Position numbers and translations under genes: made by a program
Part shown: positions 23,101 through 30,537 of the stretch, one piece after another
How positions within the stretch are numbered: position 1 is the stretch's first letter
How the letters are laid out: every line of letters begins with the position of its first letter
From: Candidatus Methylomirabilota bacterium
Lineage (GTDB): Bacteria; Methylomirabilota; Methylomirabilia; Methylomirabilales; 2-02-FULL-66-22
Assembly (NCBI GenBank): GCA_026387775.1
Contig: JAPLLC010000111.1
Coordinates: forward strand, 1-45,332
Direction: 5' to 3'
Length of the DNA: 45,332 nt
The notes under the pieces: model-generated
Seen by the model: only the letters and a program-made list of their open reading frames with translations
The model's database searches: none
Told to the model about the DNA's origin: nothing

Positions 23101-24851
23101 CGCACGTCCGCCAACCACGCCCCGAATCCCTGCCAACTCTGCGGGGTCAAGACCTGCGCGGCCTCGTCCCATAACCACACCACACCGTTGTCTGCTTCGG
23201 TCAGCGCCGTCGCGCTCGCGTGAATGACCCGCAGAAGCACGGTCAGATCCAGCTCCCGCGCGATTTCCTCGCTGACGGTGCGGACAGCCCCCAGTTGCTC
23301 CGTTCGCGCGCGTAGGACCCCCTCCGCCTGCTTGCGCTCCGCGATCTCCCGCTGGGCGGCGGTGAAGAGGCGGGCGTTCCGAATGGCGATGGCGGCGTGA
23401 TCGGCCAGCCGCTGGAGGACGTGCTCGTCGTGATCGGTGAACGGGCGCGGCGTCCGGTTGCTTGCGAAGAGGACCCCTTCCACCCCCTCGCCTATCCGGA
23501 TGGGGACCGCCAATTCGGCGACGATCCCCTCCGCCAGGGCGATGGGAAGGAGGTCCTTGCTGACGCGCGGGTCCTCCGCGTAGTTTTCCGTGTGGAAGGG
23601 GAGACCGGTTGCCAGGACCTGTCCCCCGATCCCCTGGCCGGGCGCGATGCGGTACCCCACCGTATCCTGGCGGGGGGACCCCGCCCGGTAGCGGAGGAAC
23701 ACCTCCCCGGTCGGGGCGTCTCGGAGCGCGATGGCGGCGAGATCGCAGCGGCACAAGGTCCGAGCGGCATCAGCCACCTGCTGGAGCACGGTGTCCACGT
23801 CCAGGGAGGTATTGAGATTCCGGGTCAGATCGGCGAAGACCTCCGCCTCGCGCCGCCGGCCTTCCGCATCCCCGAAGAGCCGCGCATTCTCGAGGGCGAT
23901 GGCGGCGTGGGCGGCGAAGGACCGGAGGAGGGCGACCTCGTCGGGTGAGAAGGCGTGGGGTTCGCGGGTAAAGATCGCCAGGTTCCCGAGATAGCTCTTT
24001 CCCCGGATCAACGGAACAACGATCACCGAGGTCAGGCCTTCGGCCTTTGCCCACTCCTTGTTGACGAAATGGGGATCGGAGGCGATATCCGGACATTGCA
24101 TCGGTTCGAGAGTCACGGCCACGATTCCAGCCAGTCCTTCGCCGCGCCGGAACCTGACTCGGCGACCTCCCTCGGGATCGCGCAACCCGATACTCCCAAC
24201 GAGTCGAAGAGTCTCGCCGCCTTCCAGTTGCTCCCAGAGGCGGCCGGCTACTCCAGGGAACAGGACCTGAATCGCGGTCAGGATCTCCTGGGCGACGCGC
24301 TGGGTATCGAGGAGGGCGGCCAGGCCTTGGGTCAGCTCGTTCAGGATCTGAAGCTGCTGGCTCCGAGTTCGCAGGGCCACCTCCGCGGTCTTTCGGCTGG
24401 TGATGTCCTGCGAGATGGTGAGGTAGTGGATGTGGCGACCCTGCGGGTCCAGAATGGGCCGGACGTGGCTTTGCAGCCAGCGATAGCTGCCGTCCTTGGC
24501 GCGGAAGCGAAAATCCACCAGGTCGGTAGTCTCGCCATCCTGCACTTTCCGGTGGGAGGGTTCCAGGACTACCGGGACGTCGTCCGGGTGGAGGAACTCA
24601 GCAGGACTCCGCCCCAGGAGCTCGTCGGGTGCGTAGCCCAGTATCGTCCGGGCGGCCGGAGACACGGCGAGGTACCGGGCCTCCAGGTCGTGGAGACAGA
24701 GGAGGTCGTGGCGGCTTTCGGCTATCAGGCGCGACCACCACTCGATCTCCGGAGGCAGTGGTTCCTCGCTCCGCTTGGCTTCCATTGCCGCCAGCCGCTC
24801 ACGCAAGGCGGCGTTCTCGGCGACGAGCTCGGCCTTCGTCTTGGGAGGCAT
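20142..24851 (-). CDS. Giant soluble hybrid histidine kinase: PAS-5xGAF-PAS-HisKA-HATPase-REC
   Basis: 1569 residues from ATG 24851 (GGAAGGGGAT upstream). Order: short coiled coil (5-27), PAS (38-155), five GAF domains (about 178-323, 348-495, 535-675, 715-855, 883-1025) separated by helical linkers with recurring QREIAERKQAE, a second PAS (1045-1160), HisKA with His1190 in GGIAHDFNNLL, HATPase_c (DTGCGMD, GRGLGLAA) and a receiver (1433-1549) with acidic VDDE, Asp1484 in LLDLTMPRMDG and Lys1534 in QKPYR. No membrane segments are seen, so it probably senses cytosolic ligands. GAF3 and GAF4 are close to each other and to GAF1 of the kinase at 16555, pointing to internal duplication. The frame stays open to 25265 upstream but that part is not family-like. 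Confidence 0.93.
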   Translation of the reverse strand: MPPKTKAELVAENAALRERLAAMEAKRSEEPLPPEIEWWSRLIAESRHDLLCLHDLEARYLAVSPAARTILGYAPDELLGRSPAEFLHPDDVPVVLEPSHRKVQDGETTDLVDFRFRAKDGSYRWLQSHVRPILDPQGRHIHYLTISQDITSRKTAEVALRTRSQQLQILNELTQGLAALLDTQRVAQEILTAIQVLFPGVAGRLWEQLEGGETLRLVGSIGLRDPEGGRRVRFRRGEGLAGIVAVTLEPMQCPDIASDPHFVNKEWAKAEGLTSVIVVPLIRGKSYLGNLAIFTREPHAFSPDEVALLRSFAAHAAIALENARLFGDAEGRRREAEVFADLTRNLNTSLDVDTVLQQVADAARTLCRCDLAAIALRDAPTGEVFLRYRAGSPRQDTVGYRIAPGQGIGGQVLATGLPFHTENYAEDPRVSKDLLPIALAEGIVAELAVPIRIGEGVEGVLFASNRTPRPFTDHDEHVLQRLADHAAIAIRNARLFTAAQREIAERKQAEGVLRARTEQLGAVRTVSEEIARELDLTVLLRVIHASATALTEADNGVVWLWDEAAQVLTPQSWQGFGAWLADVRMRSGEGVTGTAAARRAGIMVNDFRTSSYATPFWLEHSPHVAVLAEPLLYRDRLVGVIAVSRNGPAPPFQMEDQRSLRLLASQAAIAIENARLYAEAQREIAERKQAEGALLERTRQLEALRSLGEEITRELDLVRLLGLVARRATELVAGSSGGIYLWDEQAQQLMPHAYYGPSAERMRFPRRPGEGLTGRVVQERRGVIINDYRSSPYAHPKTLQSTSLTAALAEPLLYRDRLLGVIAVHHEIEGRTFTESDQEVLRLFAPQAAIAIENARLHEATSRRAQQLSALIEMTQTLTTELDPHVVSQRILAAAQTLIPGCVGRLWERTETGRTLRVIGSLGLQQPEGGQAFQLVPNEGLIGIAEATRQPVISTDVKRDPRFKDPNWAVAEGLVSCIILPLIHKEEIVGFLTIYTRSSHDFTPEEMDLLRAFAAQAAIAIRNARLYAAAQQELSERTRAETALQEKTDELDRFFTMALDLLCIADTDGLFRRVNPAWASILGYDLPELEGKRFLDFVHPDDLQETLASVGRLAAQQEVLNFVNRYRCKDGSYRWIEWRACPYQGTLIYAAARDITERRQAEEERRRIENQMQHAQKLESLGVLAGGIAHDFNNLLVAILGHAELALLQLDPGASARGHLQEIATASHRAADLCKHMLAFSGKGRFVVEALDLSAIVHEMAQMLTVAISKKAIVQYYLAPDLPAIQADATQLRQVVMNLITNASEAIGDQPGVIRVTTGTTRCDRAYLQELALVEGLAEGLYVYLEVSDTGCGMDEATRARIFDPFFSTKFTGRGLGLAAVLGIVRGHKGAIKVYSEAGRGTTFKLLFPASGEPAERARSTPTAGDQWRSQGIVLLVDDEAGVRETGRQLLEWLGFTVLTAADGRQALEIFQTRGEEIVCVLLDLTMPRMDGEETFRELRRLRADVRVVLSSGYNQQDVTQRFAGKRLAGFIQKPYRLEDLRRTLRAALEAEIGSRAGAETAQDSSSQS

Positions 24852-25027
24852 ATACTGATCCCCTTCCGGGGCGAGGCTAACCAATGCCTCCAAACCTGTC
24901 AAGCAGATCTCGTCCGGCGGATCCTTGGGATTCCCCCGGGGGGGGGCGTCGGATGTGGCGCTGCGCTTCCGGGACAGTCTGCGAGGAGTCGGCGGTCCGT
25001 CCGGATCTTCCCGGGGCCTAGCGGACC

Positions 25028-26080
25028 TCAGCGCGTGCGGTTGTTCTCGTAACTCTCGTAGTAGTCGAAGCTGTTGCCGAGCTTGTCGAGGAGTGGCTGG
25101 GTGGCGTGATCGAGCTTCTCGACGACCTCCGGGGTCAGAGGCTCTGCGGCGGCGCGGACATTCTCCTCGAGCTTGCGCACGCTTCTGGCCCCGATCAGAC
25201 AGCAGGTGATCCCCTGTCCCGCCAGCGCCCACTTGGTGGCCAGCTCCGGCATGGTCATGCCGCATTCCTTCGCGATCTGGCGGATGGCCGCGAGGGCGGT
25301 GCCGGTCTCCGCTTCGGCACCCGCCTCGCCGTGCCGGGTCAGCTCACACCGCGTGTAGTGGAAGTGGCGCGTGCGCCGCTGGTACGGCGGGACGAGGTCC
25401 AGGGTGGGGTAGAGATCCGCCAGGAGCCCTTGCATCAGGGTCATGTACCCGATCACGCCGATCCCGAGTCGGCGGCACTGGAGGAGGCTCTCCAGCTCGA
25501 TGGCCCGGGCCAGCAGGCTGTAAGGGAGCTGGTTCAGCAGGATATCCGGGCAGACGCGCAGCGCCTCGTCGAGTCGGTTCGTGGCGAAATTGCTGACGCC
25601 GATGTGGCGGATCTTCCCTTGCCGCTTCAGGTCGGCCAAGGTCGCAAAGGCCTCTTCAACCGTCGGAGGGTTCGCGATGATCGCGGGATCCTCCGTGAAG
25701 TGGCGGATCGAGTGGGGGTGGATCGGCCAGTGGATCATGTAGAGGTCGATGTAATCCAGGCCGAGGCGGCGGAGAGACGCCTCGCAATGGTCGGGCAGCG
25801 TCCTGGCGTAGCAGTTCGAAGGCGAGACCTTCGTGCCGACCACGATCGTGTCGCGCGGCAGACCCTTCAGGGCGAGGCCCAACGACTCCTCGCTGCGTCC
25901 GGCGTTATACGCCTCGGCGGCATCGAAGTAGTTGATCCCTAACTCGACCGACCGACGGACCACCACGTCCGCGTCCTTCTGGTTGCAGTCGCCCCAGTAG
26001 GCCCCACCCCCGAAGGACCAGCATCCCAGCCCCAGCGCAGACAGGTTCAGGTCCGATTTTCCGCATCGCCGGAATTCCAC
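25028..26080 (-). CDS. Aldo/keto reductase
   Basis: 350-residue (beta/alpha)8 NAD(P)H-dependent oxidoreductase. The catalytic tetrad is visible: Asp in NYFDAAEAY, Tyr in AEAYNAGRSEE, Lys in VVGTKVSP and His in YMIHWP. IGVSNFA, a typical barrel strand, and the C-terminal cofactor-binding segment CCLIGARSVRKLEENV are also present. The opening MEFRRCGKSDLNLSALGLG is typical of the YajO/Tas-like branch that acts on broad carbonyls. The ATG has AAAGGAGGAATCGCG upstream. It lies 60 bases downstream of the cyanase gene on the same strand and may be co-transcribed. Substrate unknown. Confidence 0.93.
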   Translation of the reverse strand: MEFRRCGKSDLNLSALGLGCWSFGGGAYWGDCNQKDADVVVRRSVELGINYFDAAEAYNAGRSEESLGLALKGLPRDTIVVGTKVSPSNCYARTLPDHCEASLRRLGLDYIDLYMIHWPIHPHSIRHFTEDPAIIANPPTVEEAFATLADLKRQGKIRHIGVSNFATNRLDEALRVCPDILLNQLPYSLLARAIELESLLQCRRLGIGVIGYMTLMQGLLADLYPTLDLVPPYQRRTRHFHYTRCELTRHGEAGAEAETGTALAAIRQIAKECGMTMPELATKWALAGQGITCCLIGARSVRKLEENVRAAAEPLTPEVVEKLDHATQPLLDKLGNSFDYYESYENNRTR

Positions 26081-26140
26081 CGCGATTCCTCCTTTGGCGG
26101 CGATCTGCCAGCGGCCGACGATCGTGGCGCCCGGGACGGG

Positions 26141-26581
26141 TCAGAACCGCTTATACTCCAGCCACTTCCCGTTCAGCGTGATCTTGCAGCGGGCCTCGCC
26201 CTGGGTTCCGGTGACCTTTTCCATGTCGATCGTGAAGTCGATGGCGCTCATGATGCCGTCGCCGAACGTTTCGTTGGCCATCTCGCGCAGGGCATCACCG
26301 TAGACGCCGATGATCTCCAGCAGCCGATACTTGAACGGATCCGTCGTGTTCGGGAAGTCGGTCCGGACGGGGAACTTGGTGAGCGAACTGGTGGTGTCCG
26401 TGTCGAGGCCGAGCAGCTTCCCGACCTTCTTGGCTTCGTCGGGGGTCAAGCGATGGTTCCCGGTCAGCGCTGCGGCAACGTACGTGGGATTCTTGCCGAC
26501 CGCCTTGGCGACCTGGGCCAGCGTGACCTTCTTCGCCAATCGCTTCGCCTTGATCCGGTCCCGCATCGTCTGCTGATCCAT
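26141..26581 (-). CDS. cynS: Cyanate hydratase (cyanase)
   Basis: 146 residues. Cyanase converts cyanate plus bicarbonate to ammonia and CO2 and works as a decamer. The N-terminal 65 residues are the helix-turn-helix-like domain (LAQVAKAVGKNPTYVAAALTG). The catalytic C-terminal domain keeps Arg86 and Glu89 (KYRLLEIIGVYG) and Ser112 (GIMSAIDF), equivalent to Arg96, Glu99 and Ser122 of the E. coli enzyme. Start ATG 26581 has AAAGGAGGGGGGA directly upstream, so an upstream frame extension is ignored. Length is slightly shorter than E. coli CynS (156). Gene order cynS then aldo/keto reductase, without cynT or cynX nearby, suggests detoxification or nitrogen scavenging. Confidence 0.93.
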   Translation of the reverse strand: MDQQTMRDRIKAKRLAKKVTLAQVAKAVGKNPTYVAAALTGNHRLTPDEAKKVGKLLGLDTDTTSSLTKFPVRTDFPNTTDPFKYRLLEIIGVYGDALREMANETFGDGIMSAIDFTIDMEKVTGTQGEARCKITLNGKWLEYKRF

Positions 26582-26650
26582 TCCCCCCTCCTTTCGGCGT
26601 GAGTGAATTCGAACTCGACGGAAGCGTGCAATCCGACGGCACACTGAACA

Positions 26651-26673
26651 CCTACCGCCTGGAAGGCGGTAGG
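26651..26673. repeat. Perfect hairpin overlapping the end of the transposase remnant
   Basis: CCTACCGCCT-GGA-AGGCGGTAGG, a 10-base-arm palindrome. IS200/IS605 elements carry such subterminal hairpins, which their HUH transposase recognises. Here it overlaps the TnpA stop codon (26652-26654), so it probably marks the right end of the element. Confidence 0.65.
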
Positions 26674-26960
26674 TTCGGGCGGTCGTTGATTCGAAATCGA
26701 CTGTCGTCCTGGACCGGTTCCCCTTCTTGCTCTGCCATGTAGTCTTTGATCATCGCATCCGTGATGGCGCCCGAGGTGACCGCGAAGTGGCCCCGGGCCC
26801 ACAAGTGGCGGCCCCAGCCCTGCCGGTGGAGGTGGGCAAACTCTTGCAGGCGCATCCGCGACCTGATGCCTTCAGCCACTGGGCGATCGCGTGGATCCTC
26901 TGGTGTGGACGATACGCGATCAGGCGATGGACATGGTCGCACGCGACCGTGCTACCACCC
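26652..26960 (-). pseudogene. IS200-type TnpA transposase, truncated and frameshifted
   Basis: Fragment of a Y1 HUH transposase (IS200/IS605 or REP-associated type). In one frame ACDHVHRLIAY (about 26950-26915) gives the HUH His-x-His pair, followed by HAIAQWLKAS. The match then moves to another frame near 26866-26880 and continues as GWGRHLWARGHFAV and MIKDYMAEQE, where Tyr (about 26741) is the expected nucleophile. About the first 50-60 residues of a normal TnpA are missing. So both active-site elements survive but in different frames. It lies between the ABC permease gene end (27015) and cynS. Confidence 0.75.
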
Positions 26961-27014
26961 CGAAGCGGAGAATAAAGGAAGCGACGACTTTCCGCCGTGT
27001 CGGCGAGAATCATG

Positions 27015-27902
27015 TCACCGCATCCGTCTGGCGAGGCGCGGGTCCAGCATGTCTCGCAGGCCGTCCCCCACCAAGTTGATGGCGAGCACCGTGGTCGCCA
27101 GAAACAGGCCGGGGAAGAGGAGCAGCCAGAAGGCGACGCGAACGTAGGAGCGCGCCTCGGCCATGATGTTGCCCCAACTCGGGATCTCCGGCGGCGTCCC
27201 GGCCCCCAGGAAACTCAGGCCGGCCTCGATCAGGACCGCCGAAGCCATCACATAGGTCCCCTGCACGATGAGGGCGGCCAAGGTGTTGGGTAACAGGTGC
27301 CGGAAGAGGAGACGCGGCAGGCGGGCCCCCATGGCCTGGGCCGCCTCGATGAACGGCTGCTCCCGCAGCGTGAGGACGATGCTGCGTATCAGGCGGACCA
27401 CGCGCGGCGTCTGGGGGATCACCAGGGCGATGATGACATTGCGCACGCTGGCCTTGGTCAGCGCCACGAAGGAGATGGCCAGGAGCAGGTCCGGCAGCGC
27501 CATGATCCCGTCCATGACGCGCATGATGACATTGTCCAGCCGCCGGACGAAGCCGCTCACCAGGCCGATGACCAGACCGACGCCCGAGGTGACTAGGGCC
27601 ACCACGAAGCCGACGAAGAGAGAGATGCGGGCGCCGTAAATCACCCGGCTGTACGAGTCGCGGCCGTACATGTCGGTGCCGAACCAGTGCGCCCCCCCCG
27701 GTGTCTTGAGGCGCTGCACGGGGTTCATGTCCACCGGGTTGACCGTCCGGAGGGCCGGGGCCAGGACGGCCAGCGCGACCATGAGACCGAGGAGGATCGC
27801 CCCTGCCACCATGGTCGGGTTGCGCCGGACGAATCGGCGCGCCTTTTGCCACCGCGTCAGTGCGTCATAGGGAGTGCTGGTCGGCTCGCGCGTCAGGGCC
27901 AT
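27015..27902 (-). CDS. ABC transporter permease, DppC/OppC family
   Basis: 295-residue inner-membrane permease of a peptide/nickel-type importer. An N-terminal OppC_N segment (RFVRRNPTMVAGAILLGLMV) is followed by HWFGTDMYGRDSYSRVIYGAR, the DppC hallmark before the first core helix, then about five more membrane segments. The cytoplasmic EAA-type loop is visible as FIEAAQAMGARLPRLLFRHL, the site that docks on the ATPase. Start ATG 27902 follows the end of the DppB-like gene by 11 bases. ATPase genes normally come next; here the transposase remnant does. Confidence 0.93.
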   Translation of the reverse strand: MALTREPTSTPYDALTRWQKARRFVRRNPTMVAGAILLGLMVALAVLAPALRTVNPVDMNPVQRLKTPGGAHWFGTDMYGRDSYSRVIYGARISLFVGFVVALVTSGVGLVIGLVSGFVRRLDNVIMRVMDGIMALPDLLLAISFVALTKASVRNVIIALVIPQTPRVVRLIRSIVLTLREQPFIEAAQAMGARLPRLLFRHLLPNTLAALIVQGTYVMASAVLIEAGLSFLGAGTPPEIPSWGNIMAEARSYVRVAFWLLLFPGLFLATTVLAINLVGDGLRDMLDPRLARRMR

Positions 27903-27913
27903 GGGCAACGCCT

Positions 27914-28855
27914 TCAGTACCGGATCCGTGGATCGAAGAGGGTGTACGACAGGTCCACCACCAGATTCACCAGGGCGTAGGCAAAAGCGAAGATGAGGGT
28001 CACGCCCTGGATGATCGAATAGTCCCGCTGCAGAATTGCGTCCACGGTGAGCCGCCCCAGGCCGGGGAGCGCGAAGACGCTCTCCGTGATCACCACGCCC
28101 CCGATGAGCAGGGCGAAGCCCACCCCAACAGTCGTCACCACCGGCACCGCCGCGTTCTTCAGAGCGTGGCGGAAGAGTAACCCCAGGGACGGCACCCCCT
28201 TGGCGGCTGCCGTCCGGATGTAATCGGATTGCAGGACCTCTAGGACGCTGGCGCGGGTAACCCGCGCCAGGAGCGCCATGTACACCATACCCAGGGCCAG
28301 CGTGGGCAAGATGAGGTGCTTGACGAACGGCACCAGTCCCTCGTGAAAGCTCACGTAGCCCTGCACAGGCAAGAGGTCCAGCCGGATCGAGAACACGTAG
28401 ATGAGCAGGAATCCCAGCCAGAAGATGGGGATGGAGAATCCCCCCACGGCGAACACCATCACCGCCCGGTCGAGGAGCGAGCCCATCCGCCACGCGGCCA
28501 GGATCCCCAGCGGGATCGCCAGCAGAACGGCAAAGGTGAGCGTGCTCACCGCCAGCGCCACGGTGGGCTCCAGCCGCTGGAGGATGAGCTGGCGCACCGG
28601 CATTTGCGAGTGGAGCGACTGGCCGAGAGCGCCCCGCAGGGGGTTCCCCGCGTAGAGGGCGAACTGGACGTGGATGGGCCGAGCCAGCCCCAGCCCCGTC
28701 CGGATCTTCTGAATGTTCTCGGGCGTGGCGTAGTCGCCGGCGAGGATGGCGGCCGGATCTCCCGGCGCAATTCGCACCAGGAGGAAGACGAAGACCACAA
28801 CGAGGCCCATGACGGGTAGGGTGGCCAGGATGCGCTTGAGGGTGTAGGCCAGCAT
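27914..28855 (-). CDS. ABC transporter permease, DppB/OppB family
   Basis: 313-residue permease partner of the DppC-like protein. Begins MLAYTLKRILATLPVMG, the standard first membrane helix, followed by FLLVRIAPGDPAAI, the family signature just after it. Six membrane segments in all. The EAA loop reads YIRTAAAKGVPSLGLLFRHALKN in outline, with Ala-Ala-Lys-Gly as the core. It lies between the substrate-binding protein and DppC on one transcript. The ribosome site before ATG 28855 is weak. A strong hairpin 27 bases upstream probably lowers expression relative to the binding protein. Confidence 0.93.
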   Translation of the reverse strand: MLAYTLKRILATLPVMGLVVVFVFLLVRIAPGDPAAILAGDYATPENIQKIRTGLGLARPIHVQFALYAGNPLRGALGQSLHSQMPVRQLILQRLEPTVALAVSTLTFAVLLAIPLGILAAWRMGSLLDRAVMVFAVGGFSIPIFWLGFLLIYVFSIRLDLLPVQGYVSFHEGLVPFVKHLILPTLALGMVYMALLARVTRASVLEVLQSDYIRTAAAKGVPSLGLLFRHALKNAAVPVVTTVGVGFALLIGGVVITESVFALPGLGRLTVDAILQRDYSIIQGVTLIFAFAYALVNLVVDLSYTLFDPRIRY

Positions 28856-28881
28856 AGAAGAGGTCGCCCCGGGAAAATAGT

Positions 28882-28918
28882 GCCTCGCGCGGGCGGCGTG
28901 ACGTCGCCCGCGCGAGGC
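28882..28918 (-). terminator. Intercistronic stem-loop between binding protein and permease genes
   Basis: Perfect 14-base arms GCCTCGCGCGGGCG (28882-28895) and CGCCCGCGCGAGGC (28905-28918) with a 9-base loop. It sits 7 bases after the binding-protein stop. No long T-tract follows in the minus direction, so it may act as a partial terminator or 3' mRNA protector, a usual way to make more binding protein than permease. Confidence 0.7.
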
Positions 28919-28925
28919 GCCGTGA

Positions 28926-30512
28926 TTAGTTCTTCACCAGGTTCCAGAACACGGTGTGAGGCGTCTCCTGAATCCCGCTCAGGCGGTCCTTCCGATAGGC
29001 CGACATCTGGAAGAACTCGCCCAGCGGCACATAGGTGACATTCTCCATGAGGGCGGAATGGTACTCGGCGAGCCCCTTCTTGAAGGCGTCGGTCCCGGGG
29101 GTGAGCTGCCCCAGCTCCTCCAGCGCCTTGCTCGCCCGCGGAGAGCAGGCCCAGCCGAACCAGGCCTTGTCGCAGGCCGTGGAGATGTTGGCGTGGCCCC
29201 AGGGATCCTTCACGGCCGCAAAGCCCGAGAAGGTGTGGAAGATGTGATAGCCGCCGGGGTTCTTGGACGGCGGCTCCTTGACGCCGCGCCGCGACACCAG
29301 CGTGCCCCAGTCCACCACCTGCAGATCCACGTTCACCCCGATCTTCCGGAGCATGGCGGCCGTGGTGAGGGAGGCGGCGTTGATCGGGGCGAAGTCGCTG
29401 GGGGCCATCACGACGATCTTCTCCCCTTTGTACCCCGCCTCGGCCATGAGCTGCTTGGCTTTCTCCAGATCCTGCTTCTTGAGCAGGTCGGCCCCGGCGT
29501 CCGTCTCCAGCCAGCCGGTGCACCCCGTCATGCTATGGCAGACCCGGAAGTTCTCCGGATCGCCGGCGATGGCGCGTAGGTACTCCTCCTGGTTCACCAT
29601 CGCCAGGAGGGCCTGCCGGGCCTTCGGATTGTCGAAGGGAGGATTCAGGTGATTCGGGTGGATCTGCATCTGCGAGACGTCCGACCGGTACATGGCGATG
29701 TTGGCGTTCTTCCGCAGGAGCGGCCACTGATCCATGTGCGGCCGTTGTATGTAGTCCACCTCTCCCTTCTCCAGCGCCGCCACGGCCGTGGACTGGTCGG
29801 GGATGACCACGAACTCCACCCGATCCACGTTCACCTTCTTCCCGCCGGCGTAGAAGCTGGCGGGCTCCTTGCGGGGCACGTAGTCCTTGAACTTCAGGTA
29901 GACCGTCTTGGCGCCCGGCACCCACTCCTTCTCCGCGAACATGAAGGGGCCGGAGCCGATCTTCTCCCCCTCGAACGGCTTGGAGGCATCCTGCACCGCC
30001 TGCCGCTCGGGAATGATGAACGGCACATAGCTGTATTCTTTGGCCAGGGCCCGGATGGTGAGACCGTAGGGCTCCTTCAGCTTGAGGACGAAGGTCTTCT
30101 CGCCGGTGGCCTCGAACGAGGCCGCGCGGGCCATCACCTTCTGGCCGGCGGCGTCCTTCACCGCCCAGCGCTTGATCGAGGCCACCGCGTCCGCGGCGCG
30201 GACCGGCTTGCCGTCGTGCCACTTGAGCCCGTCTCGCAATGTGAAGGTATAGGTGAGCTTGTCCGCGCTCAGGCGGTAGGTGTCCACCATCTGCGGCTGC
30301 GGCTGCCCCTTGGCGTCCAGGGCGAAGAGGGTGTCGTAGATCATGTAGCCGTGGACCTGGGTGATGTCCGCCGTGTTCGAGTGGGGATCCAGAAACTTGA
30401 CCTCGGCGTGCATCACGGCGCGCACCGTCTGCGCCGCCGCTGGGCCCGCCCACAAGCAGAGCAGGCCCACCAGCCCGCCCGCCATCCCACGAAACAACCT
30501 CTTGCGGCTCAT
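28926..30512 (-). CDS. ABC transporter substrate-binding protein, family 5 (DppA/OppA-like)
   Basis: 528-residue periplasmic binding protein. Signal peptide 1-28 (MSRKRLFRGMAGGLVGLL, cleavage near AAAQT). SBP_bac_5 features: VKFLDPHSNTADITQVHGYMIYDTLF at the mature start, KWHDGKPVRAADAVASIKRW (the family WHDG signature) near 105-125, and a long C-terminal lobe. Start ATG 30512 is chosen for AAAGGAGTGA upstream. It is the first transport gene after the GntR regulator (25-base gap). Ligands of this family range from peptides to opines, nickel and glutathione; the sequence does not decide. Confidence 0.94.
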   Translation of the reverse strand: MSRKRLFRGMAGGLVGLLCLWAGPAAAQTVRAVMHAEVKFLDPHSNTADITQVHGYMIYDTLFALDAKGQPQPQMVDTYRLSADKLTYTFTLRDGLKWHDGKPVRAADAVASIKRWAVKDAAGQKVMARAASFEATGEKTFVLKLKEPYGLTIRALAKEYSYVPFIIPERQAVQDASKPFEGEKIGSGPFMFAEKEWVPGAKTVYLKFKDYVPRKEPASFYAGGKKVNVDRVEFVVIPDQSTAVAALEKGEVDYIQRPHMDQWPLLRKNANIAMYRSDVSQMQIHPNHLNPPFDNPKARQALLAMVNQEEYLRAIAGDPENFRVCHSMTGCTGWLETDAGADLLKKQDLEKAKQLMAEAGYKGEKIVVMAPSDFAPINAASLTTAAMLRKIGVNVDLQVVDWGTLVSRRGVKEPPSKNPGGYHIFHTFSGFAAVKDPWGHANISTACDKAWFGWACSPRASKALEELGQLTPGTDAFKKGLAEYHSALMENVTYVPLGEFFQMSAYRKDRLSGIQETPHTVFWNLVKN

Positions 30513-30537
30513 TGCGTCACTCCTTTCCTCATGAGGC

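Noticed and set aside
24852..25265. N-terminal extension of the giant kinase frame
   Set aside because: The frame is open for 138 more codons but runs into the 3' end of the aldo/keto reductase gene, has Arg/Pro/Gly-rich composition without family character, crosses a run of nine G, and a good ATG with a ribosome site exists at 24851.
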